Assembly (NCBI RefSeq): GCF_021654115.1
Contig: NZ_JAIWJF010000010.1
Coordinates: 1-48,339, forward strand
DNA: 48,339 nt
Source: Furfurilactobacillus milii
GTDB taxonomy: Bacteria > Bacillota > Bacilli > Lactobacillales > Lactobacillaceae
Direction of reading: 5' to 3'
The notes below the pieces were generated by a model. The model did no database searches and had not been told where the DNA came from. It saw nothing but the letters and a program-made list of their open reading frames with translations. The position numbers and the translations under genes are program-made. This document shows positions 16,120 to 24,165 of this stretch, one piece after another; the stretch's first letter is position 1; the number at the start of each line of letters is the position of its first letter.

Positions 16120-16166
16120 GGCTCTCGAAAGTGGTTATTTTCACTTTTGGGAGCCCTTATTTTTTA
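16120..16166 (+). terminator. Terminator of the six-gene redox operon
   Basis: GGCTCTCGAAAGTG pairs with CACTTTTGGGAGCC with one bulged region, followed by a T-rich run. Confidence 0.8.
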
Positions 16167-16326
16167 TTGAAAGATGAAGTTGTTCAGCGTTATAAGAATG
16201 CTATTTTACGGGAAAATGCACCGTTGCTCAGATGCATAAAATTGATATTGTCTTTTATTATAAAAGGCCCTATACTATCTTCGTAACATGTTGGCAGAGT
16301 GGTTCAGCAGTATGGAGGACAAGACG

Positions 16327-16689
16327 ATGGCTAGCAACAAAGTTAGTTTCGAAGATGATCAATTACTCGTAGAGCCTGTTGGTATCGATAAAGTGCTTGG
16401 GTTCGAAAACTGTTTGAAAATTCCGTTACATCATGTAGTCGATGCAAGCTTGGATAATGGCGAGGATAATCAGTTTGTTTGGCGCAAACTAGGATATGGC
16501 GGCATTAACAAGAAGGTAGGGACGTTCAGTAGCAAAGGCCAGGATTACTTTTACAATTTTGACCGAAGTAAAGCAGCAATTGTGATTTCGCTACAAAATG
16601 AAAAATTTTCCCGGTTAGTGTTAGATGTAGATGAGCCTAACCAAGTAATTACAGATATAAATGCAAAAGTAGCAGAATTGACGCAGTAG
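16327..16689 (+). CDS. PH-like domain protein (SunI/bPH type)
   Basis: A 120-residue protein. The pattern LLVEPVGIDKVLGFENCLKIPLHHVVDA, then GYGGINKKVGTFSSKGQDYFYNF, AIVISLQNEKFSRLVLDVDEP and VITDINAKV matches small bacterial PH-like proteins related to the sublancin immunity protein SunI. There is no membrane segment, unlike SunI itself. ATG 16327 was preferred over 16288 because GGAGG lies 8 bases upstream. No bacteriocin gene is visible nearby, so an immunity role has no support here. Confidence 0.6.
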   Translation: MASNKVSFEDDQLLVEPVGIDKVLGFENCLKIPLHHVVDASLDNGEDNQFVWRKLGYGGINKKVGTFSSKGQDYFYNFDRSKAAIVISLQNEKFSRLVLDVDEPNQVITDINAKVAELTQ

Positions 16690-16711
16690 ACTAAAGCAAA
16701 TAATTAATATT

Positions 16712-16744
16712 GACCCCCAATCTGGATTAGGTTAGGGGTCTTTT
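16712..16744 (+). terminator. Terminator after the PH-like gene
   Basis: GACCCC pairs with GGGGTC across an 18-base loop that contains a further short helix; TTTT follows. Confidence 0.65.
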
Positions 16745-16872
16745 AATGGAGAATATTATTGATACTGTTTCTGTGTATGACTGAACTTGTTTATTCTGTA
16801 TACTTGGGACAATGACGGACATTGTTTGATTAATCACGTCAATGAAAGGTATCAGCGAGAGGACTCTACAAT

Positions 16873-18594
16873 ATGGATTGGGAAGACAATTTTTCAGAGC
16901 AAACATTAGACCGCGGCTATGATTATTTTCAGCGAGGCCTAGTGCACGACTTTACCCAGCAGGATAACGGAACGTTGACTGCTACAGTGTTTGGCACTGA
17001 GGCTTATCAAGTAACGGTCAAACTGAACGGTAACCGCCTCGAAAAAGCAGAATGCGATTGTCCGTATGCAGAGGGTGGACACAAATGCAAGCACATGGTG
17101 GCAGTACTCGATTACTATGAGGACAAAAATGATCCGGCCGCATTTGACGATGATGACGAGTACGACGGGGATGATTACGACGAAGATGATATGGAAGTGG
17201 AAGAAACGGACGGTGACGAAGATGATTTTGCCTCAACGATTCCAACCACTCGTGAAGCCATCGACATGGCTTCAAATGCCCAGATTCGAGAATTTTTGAA
17301 ATACGCCCTCACTCGTAATCCTGAATTGGCCGTTGAATTCCAAATGAGAACGAATAAAACGGTTATTAAGCGACGGAATAACAGCTATCGGAGCATTATT
17401 GATGATATTTTCTCAATGTGTATGGACGCTTCAGGCTTCATTGACTACGATACTGCCGATTTATTTGAAAGAGAGTTAAGCGATTTCATTGATAAGTATT
17501 TAAAACCACTGATCGAGGAAGGTCAAGGAACATTAGCTTTCAAGTTAACTGGCTATTTAGTTGAAGAACTAGCCGAAGTCGATATTGATGATTCTAACGG
17601 TGAGATAGTCATGTTGGCAGACGAAACTGCTTCTCTCTTGAAACAAATCTTGGGCGAAGCAGATCTGCCGCTTAAGCGAACTATCTTTAAGTGGTGTCAA
17701 AAGCATGCTACAGAAAAGTTCGGTGCGTTTGAAGAAATGGTTGAAGATATTCTTTTCGATAACTTTGCGGAGTCGGAATTTCTTCAGAAGAAGCTGACGT
17801 GGACCGCTGACAAACTGCAACAATCGCAGTTGAATCCTGGTAGTTGGATGGATCATCGGACGGCTGAAAAGTGGGCAAGCTATCATCTACAAGTCATGCA
17901 GGAATTAAAAACTCCTGAGGAAGCAATCAAACAATTCTGTTTGGAAAATCTGTATTACGCTAAGTTGCGGACTACCTATGTAGCAATCTGTGTTAAACAG
18001 CAGAACTATGATGAGGCCATTCGGGTTCTGATTGATGGCCAGCAGTCTACGCCTTACCCAAGGACTGCGACGAATTTTGGCGAACAGTTAAAACGAATTT
18101 ATTTAAAATTGGGAGAAACGGAGAATTACCTAGATGAACTGACTCAGTTAGAAACTGTCTATAATCCAGCTAACCTTGAAGATTTTCAGGAATTGGAGAA
18201 AGCCTACTCAGCAGCAGAATGGCCGAACGCACGGCAAAAATTGTTTAATGCAATGCCAGCGGGCACCGATCTCAGAAGGCTGTACGTGGAAGATGAACTG
18301 TACGATCAGTTGATGGACACTGTCTCAAAAGAAACCGATCTGTTTAGGGTTCGGGACTATGAACCGATATTAAAACAAAAATATCCTGACCGGATGTTGC
18401 AGCATTATGCAAACGTTATCCAGACAATGGCGTCACATACCAATACCAGAAGGAACTATTGGAATCTAGTAGAAATTCTGAGACACATGCGTCAATATCC
18501 TGACGGTAAACAGGTTACTAGTGAGATAGTTGCGGACTGGCGCAAACGTTATGGGCGTCGGCCAGCGATGATGGAAGAATTGGATCGGTTGTGA
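16873..18594 (+). CDS. SWIM zinc-finger protein with acidic linker and helical repeats
   Basis: A 573-residue protein. The N-terminal SWIM zinc finger has Cys61, Cys63, Cys72 and His74 (C-x-C-x8-C-x-H). It is followed by a striking acidic stretch (about 86-119, nearly all Asp/Glu) and a long alpha-helical region with TPR-like repeats (LRTTYVAICVKQQNYDEAIRVLIDG; LKLGETENYLDELTQLE). Such proteins are thought to bind DNA or protein partners; a Swi2/Snf2 helicase is often the partner, but none is present. GAGAGG lies before the ATG. The gene is monocistronic. Function unknown. Confidence 0.75.
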   Translation: MDWEDNFSEQTLDRGYDYFQRGLVHDFTQQDNGTLTATVFGTEAYQVTVKLNGNRLEKAECDCPYAEGGHKCKHMVAVLDYYEDKNDPAAFDDDDEYDGDDYDEDDMEVEETDGDEDDFASTIPTTREAIDMASNAQIREFLKYALTRNPELAVEFQMRTNKTVIKRRNNSYRSIIDDIFSMCMDASGFIDYDTADLFERELSDFIDKYLKPLIEEGQGTLAFKLTGYLVEELAEVDIDDSNGEIVMLADETASLLKQILGEADLPLKRTIFKWCQKHATEKFGAFEEMVEDILFDNFAESEFLQKKLTWTADKLQQSQLNPGSWMDHRTAEKWASYHLQVMQELKTPEEAIKQFCLENLYYAKLRTTYVAICVKQQNYDEAIRVLIDGQQSTPYPRTATNFGEQLKRIYLKLGETENYLDELTQLETVYNPANLEDFQELEKAYSAAEWPNARQKLFNAMPAGTDLRRLYVEDELYDQLMDTVSKETDLFRVRDYEPILKQKYPDRMLQHYANVIQTMASHTNTRRNYWNLVEILRHMRQYPDGKQVTSEIVADWRKRYGRRPAMMEELDRL

Positions 18595-18668
18595 GCAGAT
18601 GTGTCTTTAAAAAGGCTTGATATTAAAGGACTTATAAACTTGTCAAATTACTATAGAAACATAATGAA

Positions 18669-18716
18669 AGCAGCATGAAATCCTAACGTAAATCGAGGGT
18701 TTCATGCTGCTTATTT
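18669..18716 (+). terminator. Terminator of the SWIM gene
   Basis: AGCAGCATGAAA (18669-18680) pairs with TTTCATGCTGCT (18700-18711). The T-rich tail runs into the extended -10 promoter of the next transcript. Confidence 0.6.
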
Positions 18717-18725
18717 TGGTATACT
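18717..18725 (+). promoter_or_regulatory. Extended -10 promoter of the type I toxin mRNA
   Basis: TGG directly before TATACT (18720-18725) forms an extended -10. No good -35 is seen. Transcription would start near 18732 and give an mRNA of roughly 390 bases with a long structured leader, including an 18-base-pair hairpin at 18797-18841. Confidence 0.5.
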
Positions 18726-18964
18726 TTTGCTTACCGAGAAGTGATGACGTTTTAGAGAGTGCCTACGAAGCACGAGAGAAAGCGAGCAATAACGTTAAGA
18801 GACAGTTGTGAAGGTGGCCTTTGCCTTTTCAATTGTCTCTTCGTGTTATGTACAGCTTTCTGTGCGTCAGTGGCACGTTTGATGCCTACCATCAATGGAG
18901 GTGACGCCAATGACGTGTTTAATGACATTATTGTTGCGGGACCGAAGGGAAGGAAGACATCTGT

Positions 18965-19066
18965 GTGTCCCAAAAGGATACCTTGTTCTTGGCTTGCAGT
19001 TTTGTGACGTTAATTATCGCATGGCTACAGCTACTTGTTTCATTGACACAACACATTTGCTGTTGA
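18965..19066 (+). CDS. Small holin-like/TxpA-BsrG-type toxin peptide (type I toxin-antitoxin)
   Basis: A 33-residue hydrophobic peptide starting VSQKDTLFLACSFVTLIIAW. It fits the pattern of TxpA/BsrG-like and 'putative holin-like toxin' peptides: short polar start, Thr-Leu pair, one membrane helix, short tail. The start is GTG with AGGAAG 8 bases upstream; an in-frame stop lies further up, so no longer form exists. A convergent antisense RNA is predicted from 19194-19202, sharing a terminator hairpin at 19071-19122. A second frame (18910-19110), with a better GGAGG site, overlaps the whole toxin and could act as a leader frame. Family assignment is by pattern only. Confidence 0.55.
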   Translation: MSQKDTLFLACSFVTLIIAWLQLLVSLTQHICC

Positions 19067-19070
19067 TGAA

Positions 19071-19187
19071 CAAAAAGAGCAATCGTCGTTATATAGCTTT
19101 GGAAGGCTGACAGTTGCTCTTTGACTTCAGGCACCACCGCTTTTGCGGATCGGTCAGGGGATGTTATTCCAGTGTCATCCTTTTTAC
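19071..19187 (-). ncRNA. Predicted antisense RNA antitoxin
   Basis: On the minus strand an extended -10 (TGT-TATACT, 19202-19194) would start an RNA near 19187. It carries a small hairpin CCGC-AAAA-GCGG and ends in a strong terminator AAAGAGCAA/TTGCTCTTT followed by TTTTT (19122-19071). It would pair with the 3' end of the toxin mRNA, as RatA does with txpA and SR4 with bsrG. The boundaries are estimates. Confidence 0.5.
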
Positions 19188-19235
19188 GTTGTTAGTATAA
19201 CACCTGATACTAAAAGATACCGCAGTCAAAGTTGA

Positions 19236-20123
19236 TTACTTGATGGTTTGAGACATTCGATATGCCTTGGGTGTCATATTGGTTCGTTGCTTAAAAATTT
19301 TCGTAAAGTACGCACTGTTATTAAAACCAACGCCCAATGCAATAGTAGTGATAGGGTCATCGCTTTTTATCAAACGTTGTTTCGCCTGATCAATACGATA
19401 CTGAATTAAATAATCAATCGGACTTTGATGAAAATACTTATGAAATGAACGGCTGCATTCCTTTTCGCTCACACCAACGTGAGCAGCAATATCGGCGACT
19501 GTTACTTTTTGATCAAAGTGGCGATGGATGAAACTAATCATTTGTTTGATCCGTTCTTGAGCGTAAGGCGTGGTTGTAAGTGCGTACTGTTGCTGTGTAT
19601 TGATCTCGTCTATCAGGGCAAGCCACGCCTGACTCAGCAGACTACGGATCTGAAATTCCTTGTCGGCTTTTCCATCCAGTTGGGTAAGTTGTTGAAGCAA
19701 TTTGAAGAATTGCCGACCACTTGGGGTGCTTTCTCGAATGATCACGACTTCAATGCTCAGATTTTTGAGAATCGGGTTGAGATATTTGGTTTCAAACACA
19801 CTTCGGTAGTGGCCAGTTAACAGGATTGGGTGGAATAAGTGCGCGTGCTCCATTGCACTTTTTTGACCCGGTCCTTTTCGTTTGGTATTCATCACGTTGG
19901 TATTGATAAAGTAGGCCTCACCTTGATGAATGGTGTAAACCTGATTAAGTGTCTCCACGATGATCGACCCTTGGTAGGCGTAGTCAAATTCCAATTCTTC
20001 GTGCCAGTGCCAAGGCGCAATGAACTGACTGAAGTCTCGCCGGTGCATTGTGTAAGGAAATGTGTACGTCATGCCATCAATTTGTTCGACGGCGTTGTCG
20101 TCTTGTTCAAAGCCTAGCTTCAT
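19236..20123 (-). CDS. AraC-family transcriptional regulator
   Basis: A 295-residue protein. The N-terminal cupin-like domain (PWHWHEELEFDYAYQGSIIV ... HQGEAYFINTNVMN) has a His pair typical of sugar- or ligand-sensing AraC proteins. The C-terminal double helix-turn-helix is clear (DQKVTVADIAAHVGVSEKECSRSFHKYF and DDPITTIALGVGFNNSAYFTKIFKQRTNMTPKAYR). It is divergent from an iron-dependent alcohol dehydrogenase 112 bases away, its likely target. TGGAG precedes the ATG. Confidence 0.9.
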   Translation of the reverse strand: MKLGFEQDDNAVEQIDGMTYTFPYTMHRRDFSQFIAPWHWHEELEFDYAYQGSIIVETLNQVYTIHQGEAYFINTNVMNTKRKGPGQKSAMEHAHLFHPILLTGHYRSVFETKYLNPILKNLSIEVVIIRESTPSGRQFFKLLQQLTQLDGKADKEFQIRSLLSQAWLALIDEINTQQQYALTTTPYAQERIKQMISFIHRHFDQKVTVADIAAHVGVSEKECSRSFHKYFHQSPIDYLIQYRIDQAKQRLIKSDDPITTIALGVGFNNSAYFTKIFKQRTNMTPKAYRMSQTIK

Positions 20124-20235
20124 ATTTTTATCTCCATTTTGTCCGAATAGTTATACTTTAAGACAGAATGATAATATTTTAAAGCCGCTTCTCTTTGTAT
20201 GATGAAGATACAAATTACGAGAAAGAGGCAAAACA

Positions 20236-21426
20236 ATGGCTTACAATTTTGATTTTTATTCACCAACAGAAGTTGTGTTTGGTCGCGACACACCCAGTAA
20301 GGTCGGCAAATACATTAACAAGTATCATGGTCACAAGATTTTGATTGTCTACGGTAGCGACCGTGTGCGTCAAAATGGTCTGATGGATGTCATTACGAAG
20401 GCACTGGCGGATGATAGTCTGACCTATAAAATGCTTGGAGGTGTGGTGCCCAATCCACGTTTGAGCAAGGTTTATGAAGGCATCACGCTTGGCAAACGGA
20501 TGGGTGCTGACTTTATCTTAGCTGTCGGTGGCGGCTCCGTAATCGATACAGCCAAAGCGATTGCATATGGTCTGGCTGAACCTAACGAAGACGTTTGGAC
20601 ATTATTTGCCCATCAACGTACTGCCAAAGCTTGCCTGCCAGTGGCGTCTGTCCTAACAATTGCGGCAGCTGGCAGTGAAACCAGTATGGGTTCCGTAATT
20701 ACTGATGAAAAAACGAAGGAAAAGCGCGCGTATGATGATGACTTGGCACGACCAAAGTTTGCTATCATGGATCCTGAATTAACGCTGTCTGTTTCAGATT
20801 ACCAAACAGAGTGTGGTGCCACAGATATCATGATGCACACAATGGAGCGGTACTTCACTAACGGCGGTAACATGGCAATTACTGATGCCGTTGCGGAGGG
20901 ATTGTTACGAACGGTGAAGACAAACGCGCAGGTCTTGCATGCCAACCCGCAATTATATGAAGCGCGTGCCGAAATGATGTGGGCCGGTTCACTGTCACAC
21001 AACAATTTGACCGGTTGCGGCAATGACGGTGGTGATTTTGCAACCCACATGTTGGAACATGAATTGAGTGGCATGTTTGATATCACTCACGGCGCAGGTT
21101 TAGCAGCCATTTGGCCGACATGGGCGCGTTATGTTTACCAAGATGATTTACCTCGTTTTATCAGTTTTGCGCAGAACGTGATGGGCGTGACTGAAAAGGG
21201 TAGCGGCGAGATGATTGCATTAACGGGAATTGCCAAAATGGTGCAGTTTTACCATGCCATTGGGATGCCTGCGACCATCAGCGAGTTGGGCATTACGTTG
21301 ACCGATGACCAGTGTCATACGTTAGCTCATAACTGTGCTGTTGCTGCTGGGGGTAAAAAAGGATCGGCTAAGGTGTTATACGAAGATGACATGTATCAAA
21401 TCTACAAAAAGGCCAGCGAAGCTTAA
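20236..21426 (+). CDS. Iron-containing alcohol dehydrogenase (BDH/YqhD type)
   Basis: A 396-residue group III alcohol dehydrogenase. The cofactor motif is GGGSVIDTAKAIA (98-110); the metal ligands are Asp197, His201, His271 and His285, with the same 14-residue gap between the two late histidines as in YqhD. YqhD/BdhA relatives are NADPH-dependent aldehyde reductases that detoxify short aldehydes or make butanol. It is divergent from an AraC regulator. A good AAAGAGG site precedes the ATG, and a terminator follows. Confidence 0.92.
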   Translation: MAYNFDFYSPTEVVFGRDTPSKVGKYINKYHGHKILIVYGSDRVRQNGLMDVITKALADDSLTYKMLGGVVPNPRLSKVYEGITLGKRMGADFILAVGGGSVIDTAKAIAYGLAEPNEDVWTLFAHQRTAKACLPVASVLTIAAAGSETSMGSVITDEKTKEKRAYDDDLARPKFAIMDPELTLSVSDYQTECGATDIMMHTMERYFTNGGNMAITDAVAEGLLRTVKTNAQVLHANPQLYEARAEMMWAGSLSHNNLTGCGNDGGDFATHMLEHELSGMFDITHGAGLAAIWPTWARYVYQDDLPRFISFAQNVMGVTEKGSGEMIALTGIAKMVQFYHAIGMPATISELGITLTDDQCHTLAHNCAVAAGGKKGSAKVLYEDDMYQIYKKASEA

Positions 21427-21477
21427 ACGTAGATCAATGGCACCATATTACTATTGAAAATAGGGATTAAAATAGGT

Positions 21478-21516
21478 GGTTCTGTCCTACATTTTGGGAC
21501 GGAATCATTTTTGTTT
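21478..21516 (+). terminator. Terminator of the alcohol dehydrogenase gene
   Basis: GGTTCTGTCC (21478-21487) pairs with GGACGGAATC (21497-21506) with two wobble pairs, and a T run follows. Confidence 0.7.
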
Positions 21517-21627
21517 TGCAAACGTGATTTCTATCATAAAGACGTATAATTAAGAGCAAACAGTCGACTAGAAGCAGGATGGCGATTTTACCCATCTCTT
21601 TTGCAAATAAAGGTTTGGTAGCTAATC

Positions 21628-22032
21628 ATGAAACAAATTTATTTTTTATGTACAGGCAATTCATGTCGTAGCCAGATGGCTGAGGGGTTTGCCCGGCAAT
21701 TATTGGGACCAGAGTGGCACATTGCTAGTGCTGGAGTAGAGACGCACGGATTAAACGCCAGGGCCGTTGTCGTGATGAATGAAGTGGGAATTGATATTTC
21801 GCACCAGTATTCCAAACTGATTGATGTGGATTACTTGAACCATTGCGATCTGGTTGTGACGTTGTGTGGTGATGCTCGTGACCGTTGCCCAATAACGCCG
21901 CCATCAGTGAAAAAGCTGCACTGGCCCTTACCGGATCCTGCACAAGCGGCGGGCACCGAAGAAGAGCAACTGACAGTGTTTCGCGCTGTCAGAGATCAAA
22001 TTAAACAGCGTATTTTGGCAGAAATCAAATAA
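21628..22032 (+). CDS. arsC: Thioredoxin-coupled arsenate reductase
   Basis: A 134-residue low-molecular-weight phosphatase-like ArsC. The P-loop is CTGNSCRS with nucleophile Cys8. The redox pair Cys80 and Cys87 ([11 protein letters not shown]) has the same spacing as Cys10/82/89 of the staphylococcal plasmid pI258 enzyme. It reduces arsenate to arsenite, which then needs an efflux pump; no arsB/acr3 or arsR gene is adjacent. It is followed 14 bases later by a GNAT gene, probably the same operon. Confidence 0.9.
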   Translation: MKQIYFLCTGNSCRSQMAEGFARQLLGPEWHIASAGVETHGLNARAVVVMNEVGIDISHQYSKLIDVDYLNHCDLVVTLCGDARDRCPITPPSVKKLHWPLPDPAQAAGTEEEQLTVFRAVRDQIKQRILAEIK

Positions 22033-22046
22033 GGCAAAGGCGAATA

Positions 22047-22589
22047 GTGACAATTATGCGAAATTTCTTTTTAACAACATCACGACTGGGCTTTTCTCAT
22101 TGGCAATCGACGGATATGGAATTGGCGCAAACACTGTGGGGTGACATCAATGTTGTTCGATATATTCATCAAGGCCCATTTTCAGATGAAGAGGTGGTCG
22201 AGCGTCTGAACACTGAAATGGCACAACAAGCCAAAGTTGGAGCGCAATACTGGCCAATTTTTTGGAAGGCTGATGAAACGTTTATTGGTGCTTGTGGACT
22301 GCGGCCAACAGATGAGCCGAATGTTTTTGAATTCGGTATTCATTTACGACCATCAGTTTGGCATCAAGGCGTGGGAATGGAAGCGGGCCAAGCAGCGATA
22401 ACGTACGGTTTTAATGAACTGAATGCTAAAAAGATTGTCACGGGCCATAATCCAAATAATATTGGTTCGCAAAAATTGCTCGCAAAACTAGGTTTTGAAT
22501 ACTATGGCAAAGAATTTTATGCACCAACGGGTCTTGAACACCCGATGTATCGAATGACACCAGTCATGTGGGCGGCAAGAAAATATTAA
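22047..22589 (+). CDS. GNAT family N-acetyltransferase (RimJ/RimL-like)
   Basis: A 180-residue GNAT protein. The acetyl-CoA loop is in VWHQGVGMEAGQAAITYGF (Q-G-V-G-M), followed by LNAKKIVTGHNPNNIGSQKLLAKLGFEYYG, the usual motif A/B arrangement of the RimJ-like subgroup. The start is GTG 22047 with AAAGG 6 bases upstream; ATG 22056 is an alternative. Substrate unknown. It is cotranscribed with arsC and ends at a strong terminator. Confidence 0.82.
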   Translation: MTIMRNFFLTTSRLGFSHWQSTDMELAQTLWGDINVVRYIHQGPFSDEEVVERLNTEMAQQAKVGAQYWPIFWKADETFIGACGLRPTDEPNVFEFGIHLRPSVWHQGVGMEAGQAAITYGFNELNAKKIVTGHNPNNIGSQKLLAKLGFEYYGKEFYAPTGLEHPMYRMTPVMWAARKY

Positions 22590-22590
22590 A

Positions 22591-22637
22591 AATGACGGTT
22601 AATTGTCTCTTTTGCGAGAAGAAATTAACCGTCATTT
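22591..22637. terminator. Bidirectional terminator
   Basis: AATGACGGTTAATT pairs perfectly with AATTAACCGTCATT, flanked by A and T runs. It separates the convergent GNAT and dps genes. Confidence 0.85.
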
Positions 22638-22653
22638 AGGTTGGTGTCGATTA

Positions 22654-23139
22654 TTAGTCTTGAGCGCCCTTGCCTAAGAATGCGTTAAGCATCCAAACGT
22701 TCTTATCAACGCTCATCTTAAAGCCATTTAGCATATCTTGAGTTGGCCAATCTTTTTCATCATCGGAAACTTCCATGCCCAATTCAATTTGATCACGGAG
22801 ATATTTAAATTGATCGGATAATTGTTGAATGTAGTCCGGCAATGATGTGCTGCCCCAACTGGTTTTATCATCAGGTAAGCCAGTATGTTCAATGAATTCG
22901 TGTGTTGTTGAGTAAGGTGAGCCACCGAGTTGTATCAAACGTTCAGCAATATCATCAAGCATGTCGTCGAGTTGATCTAAATAATCGTCCATCTGGGGAT
23001 GCATGCGGAAAAATTCTGGTCCGCGCATGTACCAGTGAATTTGGCGAACATTGACCTTGAGTTGGCTGATGTCAGCAATCAATTGATTTAACTGATCACG
23101 AGTTTTGGGGAAATCGTACTGTTTATATGATTGTGCCAT
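22654..23139 (-). CDS. dps: Dps family ferritin-like protein
   Basis: A 161-residue Dps (DNA-binding protein from starved cells/miniferritin). The ferroxidase signature is present: His35-Trp-Tyr, then FFRMHPQMDDYLDQLDDMLDDIAERLIQLGG with His47, Asp51 and Glu66. It should oxidise and store iron in a dodecamer, protecting DNA from peroxide. ATG 23139 gives the usual MAQSY start. An upstream in-frame GTG (23160) would overlap its own ribosome binding site AAGGAG. Confidence 0.92.
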   Translation of the reverse strand: MAQSYKQYDFPKTRDQLNQLIADISQLKVNVRQIHWYMRGPEFFRMHPQMDDYLDQLDDMLDDIAERLIQLGGSPYSTTHEFIEHTGLPDDKTSWGSTSLPDYIQQLSDQFKYLRDQIELGMEVSDDEKDWPTQDMLNGFKMSVDKNVWMLNAFLGKGAQD

Positions 23140-23383
23140 ATTTACAAAACACTCCTTCACATAGTGACAAACTTCCGGCTGACGGTGAAATCCTTTAATT
23201 GATTTCGAAGTTATGATACATGGTTGGTTGTTGATCTGTCGAATTTCTAACCTCGAATCGCAAATTTAAAACTGAGATGTTTGAATGGGTAGCAGTTGGT
23301 TAACTTAACAACCAAACGTTAGCCACTTTCCGATGATGAATAAAGATATAGTTGCTTGCGCAAATAAAACGATCGATTTAGAA

Positions 23384-23412
23384 TACAATCACGTCCATGA
23401 ATAAGACGTGAT
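23384..23412 (+). promoter_or_regulatory. Palindrome over a -10 box upstream of the acidic protein gene
   Basis: ATCACGTC-N9-GACGTGAT (23388-23412) overlaps the end of TACAAT (23384-23389), the likely -10 box. This arrangement suits a repressor site. No convincing -35 is seen. Confidence 0.4.
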
Positions 23413-23468
23413 GAGCCCAATAATTGCCACATTAACTGTGCATATAAATGACAGTGGGAGGATCAAAT

Positions 23469-24053
23469 ATGAGCAAATTTGTTGAGAACTTTGATGCAGA
23501 TAACGAATATTTAACAATTCCTGATGGTTTTAAAGAAGTCGCCCACGACACTCGCTCTCGTAATGGGGAAGACGTTGAGGTGGTTCGCTATCAACAATCT
23601 GAAAAGATTGTGCAGAACAATCCACACGTCACAGTTGTATACGGTGACGATGGTCGTTTGATCAGCTACAACAATTTTTCTGTTGATAGCCCGGATGCAT
23701 TGCCGGATGATTCTGAGGCCGTGGACATTGCTCTTAATGTCTTTGATTCGTTGGATTCAGAATACGCAGAAGAACTGTCACTGATGCGCATTGATGAACA
23801 AGAGCGACTGTTTATCAACGACGATGGTGATGAGATTGCCACACCGATTTTGTGGGTTAAGTTCGCGCACATGAACGGCTCCTACAACTGGGTTTCCGTA
23901 GGCCCTGCAGGGCAAGTGATTGAATTTGAACGGGAGTCATTGTGGGATTACGGTCAATCTCGTCGTGCCACAGAAGAGTGGAATGATGACGACTGGGTGG
24001 CTGCTCGGGAACACCGCGGACCACAGTTATCGGCACCTTCTGCACTGGCGTAA
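23469..24053 (+). CDS. Acidic protein of unknown function
   Basis: A 194-residue soluble, strongly acidic protein (many Asp/Glu). Two stretches, TVVYGDDGRLISYNNF with a following acidic helix, and WVSVGPAGQVIEFERE, look like a repeated beta-alpha unit resembling PepSY/YcdB-type folds. I do not recognise the family with confidence. No signal peptide is seen. ATG 23469 has GGAGG 7 bases upstream; an in-frame ATG at 23448 is too far from any good site. Monocistronic, behind a palindromic promoter region, and ending at a strong terminator. Confidence 0.65.
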   Translation: MSKFVENFDADNEYLTIPDGFKEVAHDTRSRNGEDVEVVRYQQSEKIVQNNPHVTVVYGDDGRLISYNNFSVDSPDALPDDSEAVDIALNVFDSLDSEYAEELSLMRIDEQERLFINDDGDEIATPILWVKFAHMNGSYNWVSVGPAGQVIEFERESLWDYGQSRRATEEWNDDDWVAAREHRGPQLSAPSALA

Positions 24054-24106
24054 CTCAATGCTATCGGCCAATAAAATGAGTTTGAACGAAATATGTGAAA
24101 CTAACG

Positions 24107-24147
24107 AAAAGCAGCGTGCAATTATTTCTTGCACGCTGCTTTTTTGT
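24107..24147. terminator. Bidirectional terminator
   Basis: AAAAGCAGCGTGCA pairs with TGCACGCTGCTTTT, with a T run. It separates the acidic protein gene from the convergent reductase genes. Confidence 0.85.
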
Positions 24148-24165
24148 ATATAAACGAAGCTTTGA

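Noticed and set aside
16289-16320. A tRNA-like stretch (GGCAGAGTGGTTCAGCAG)
   Set aside because: It resembles a D-arm only; no acceptor stem, anticodon arm or T-arm follows, and it lies in the leader of the PH-like gene.
16327-16689. Bacteriocin immunity role for the SunI-like PH protein
   Set aside because: No bacteriocin precursor, transporter or modification gene is visible around it, and it has no membrane segment.
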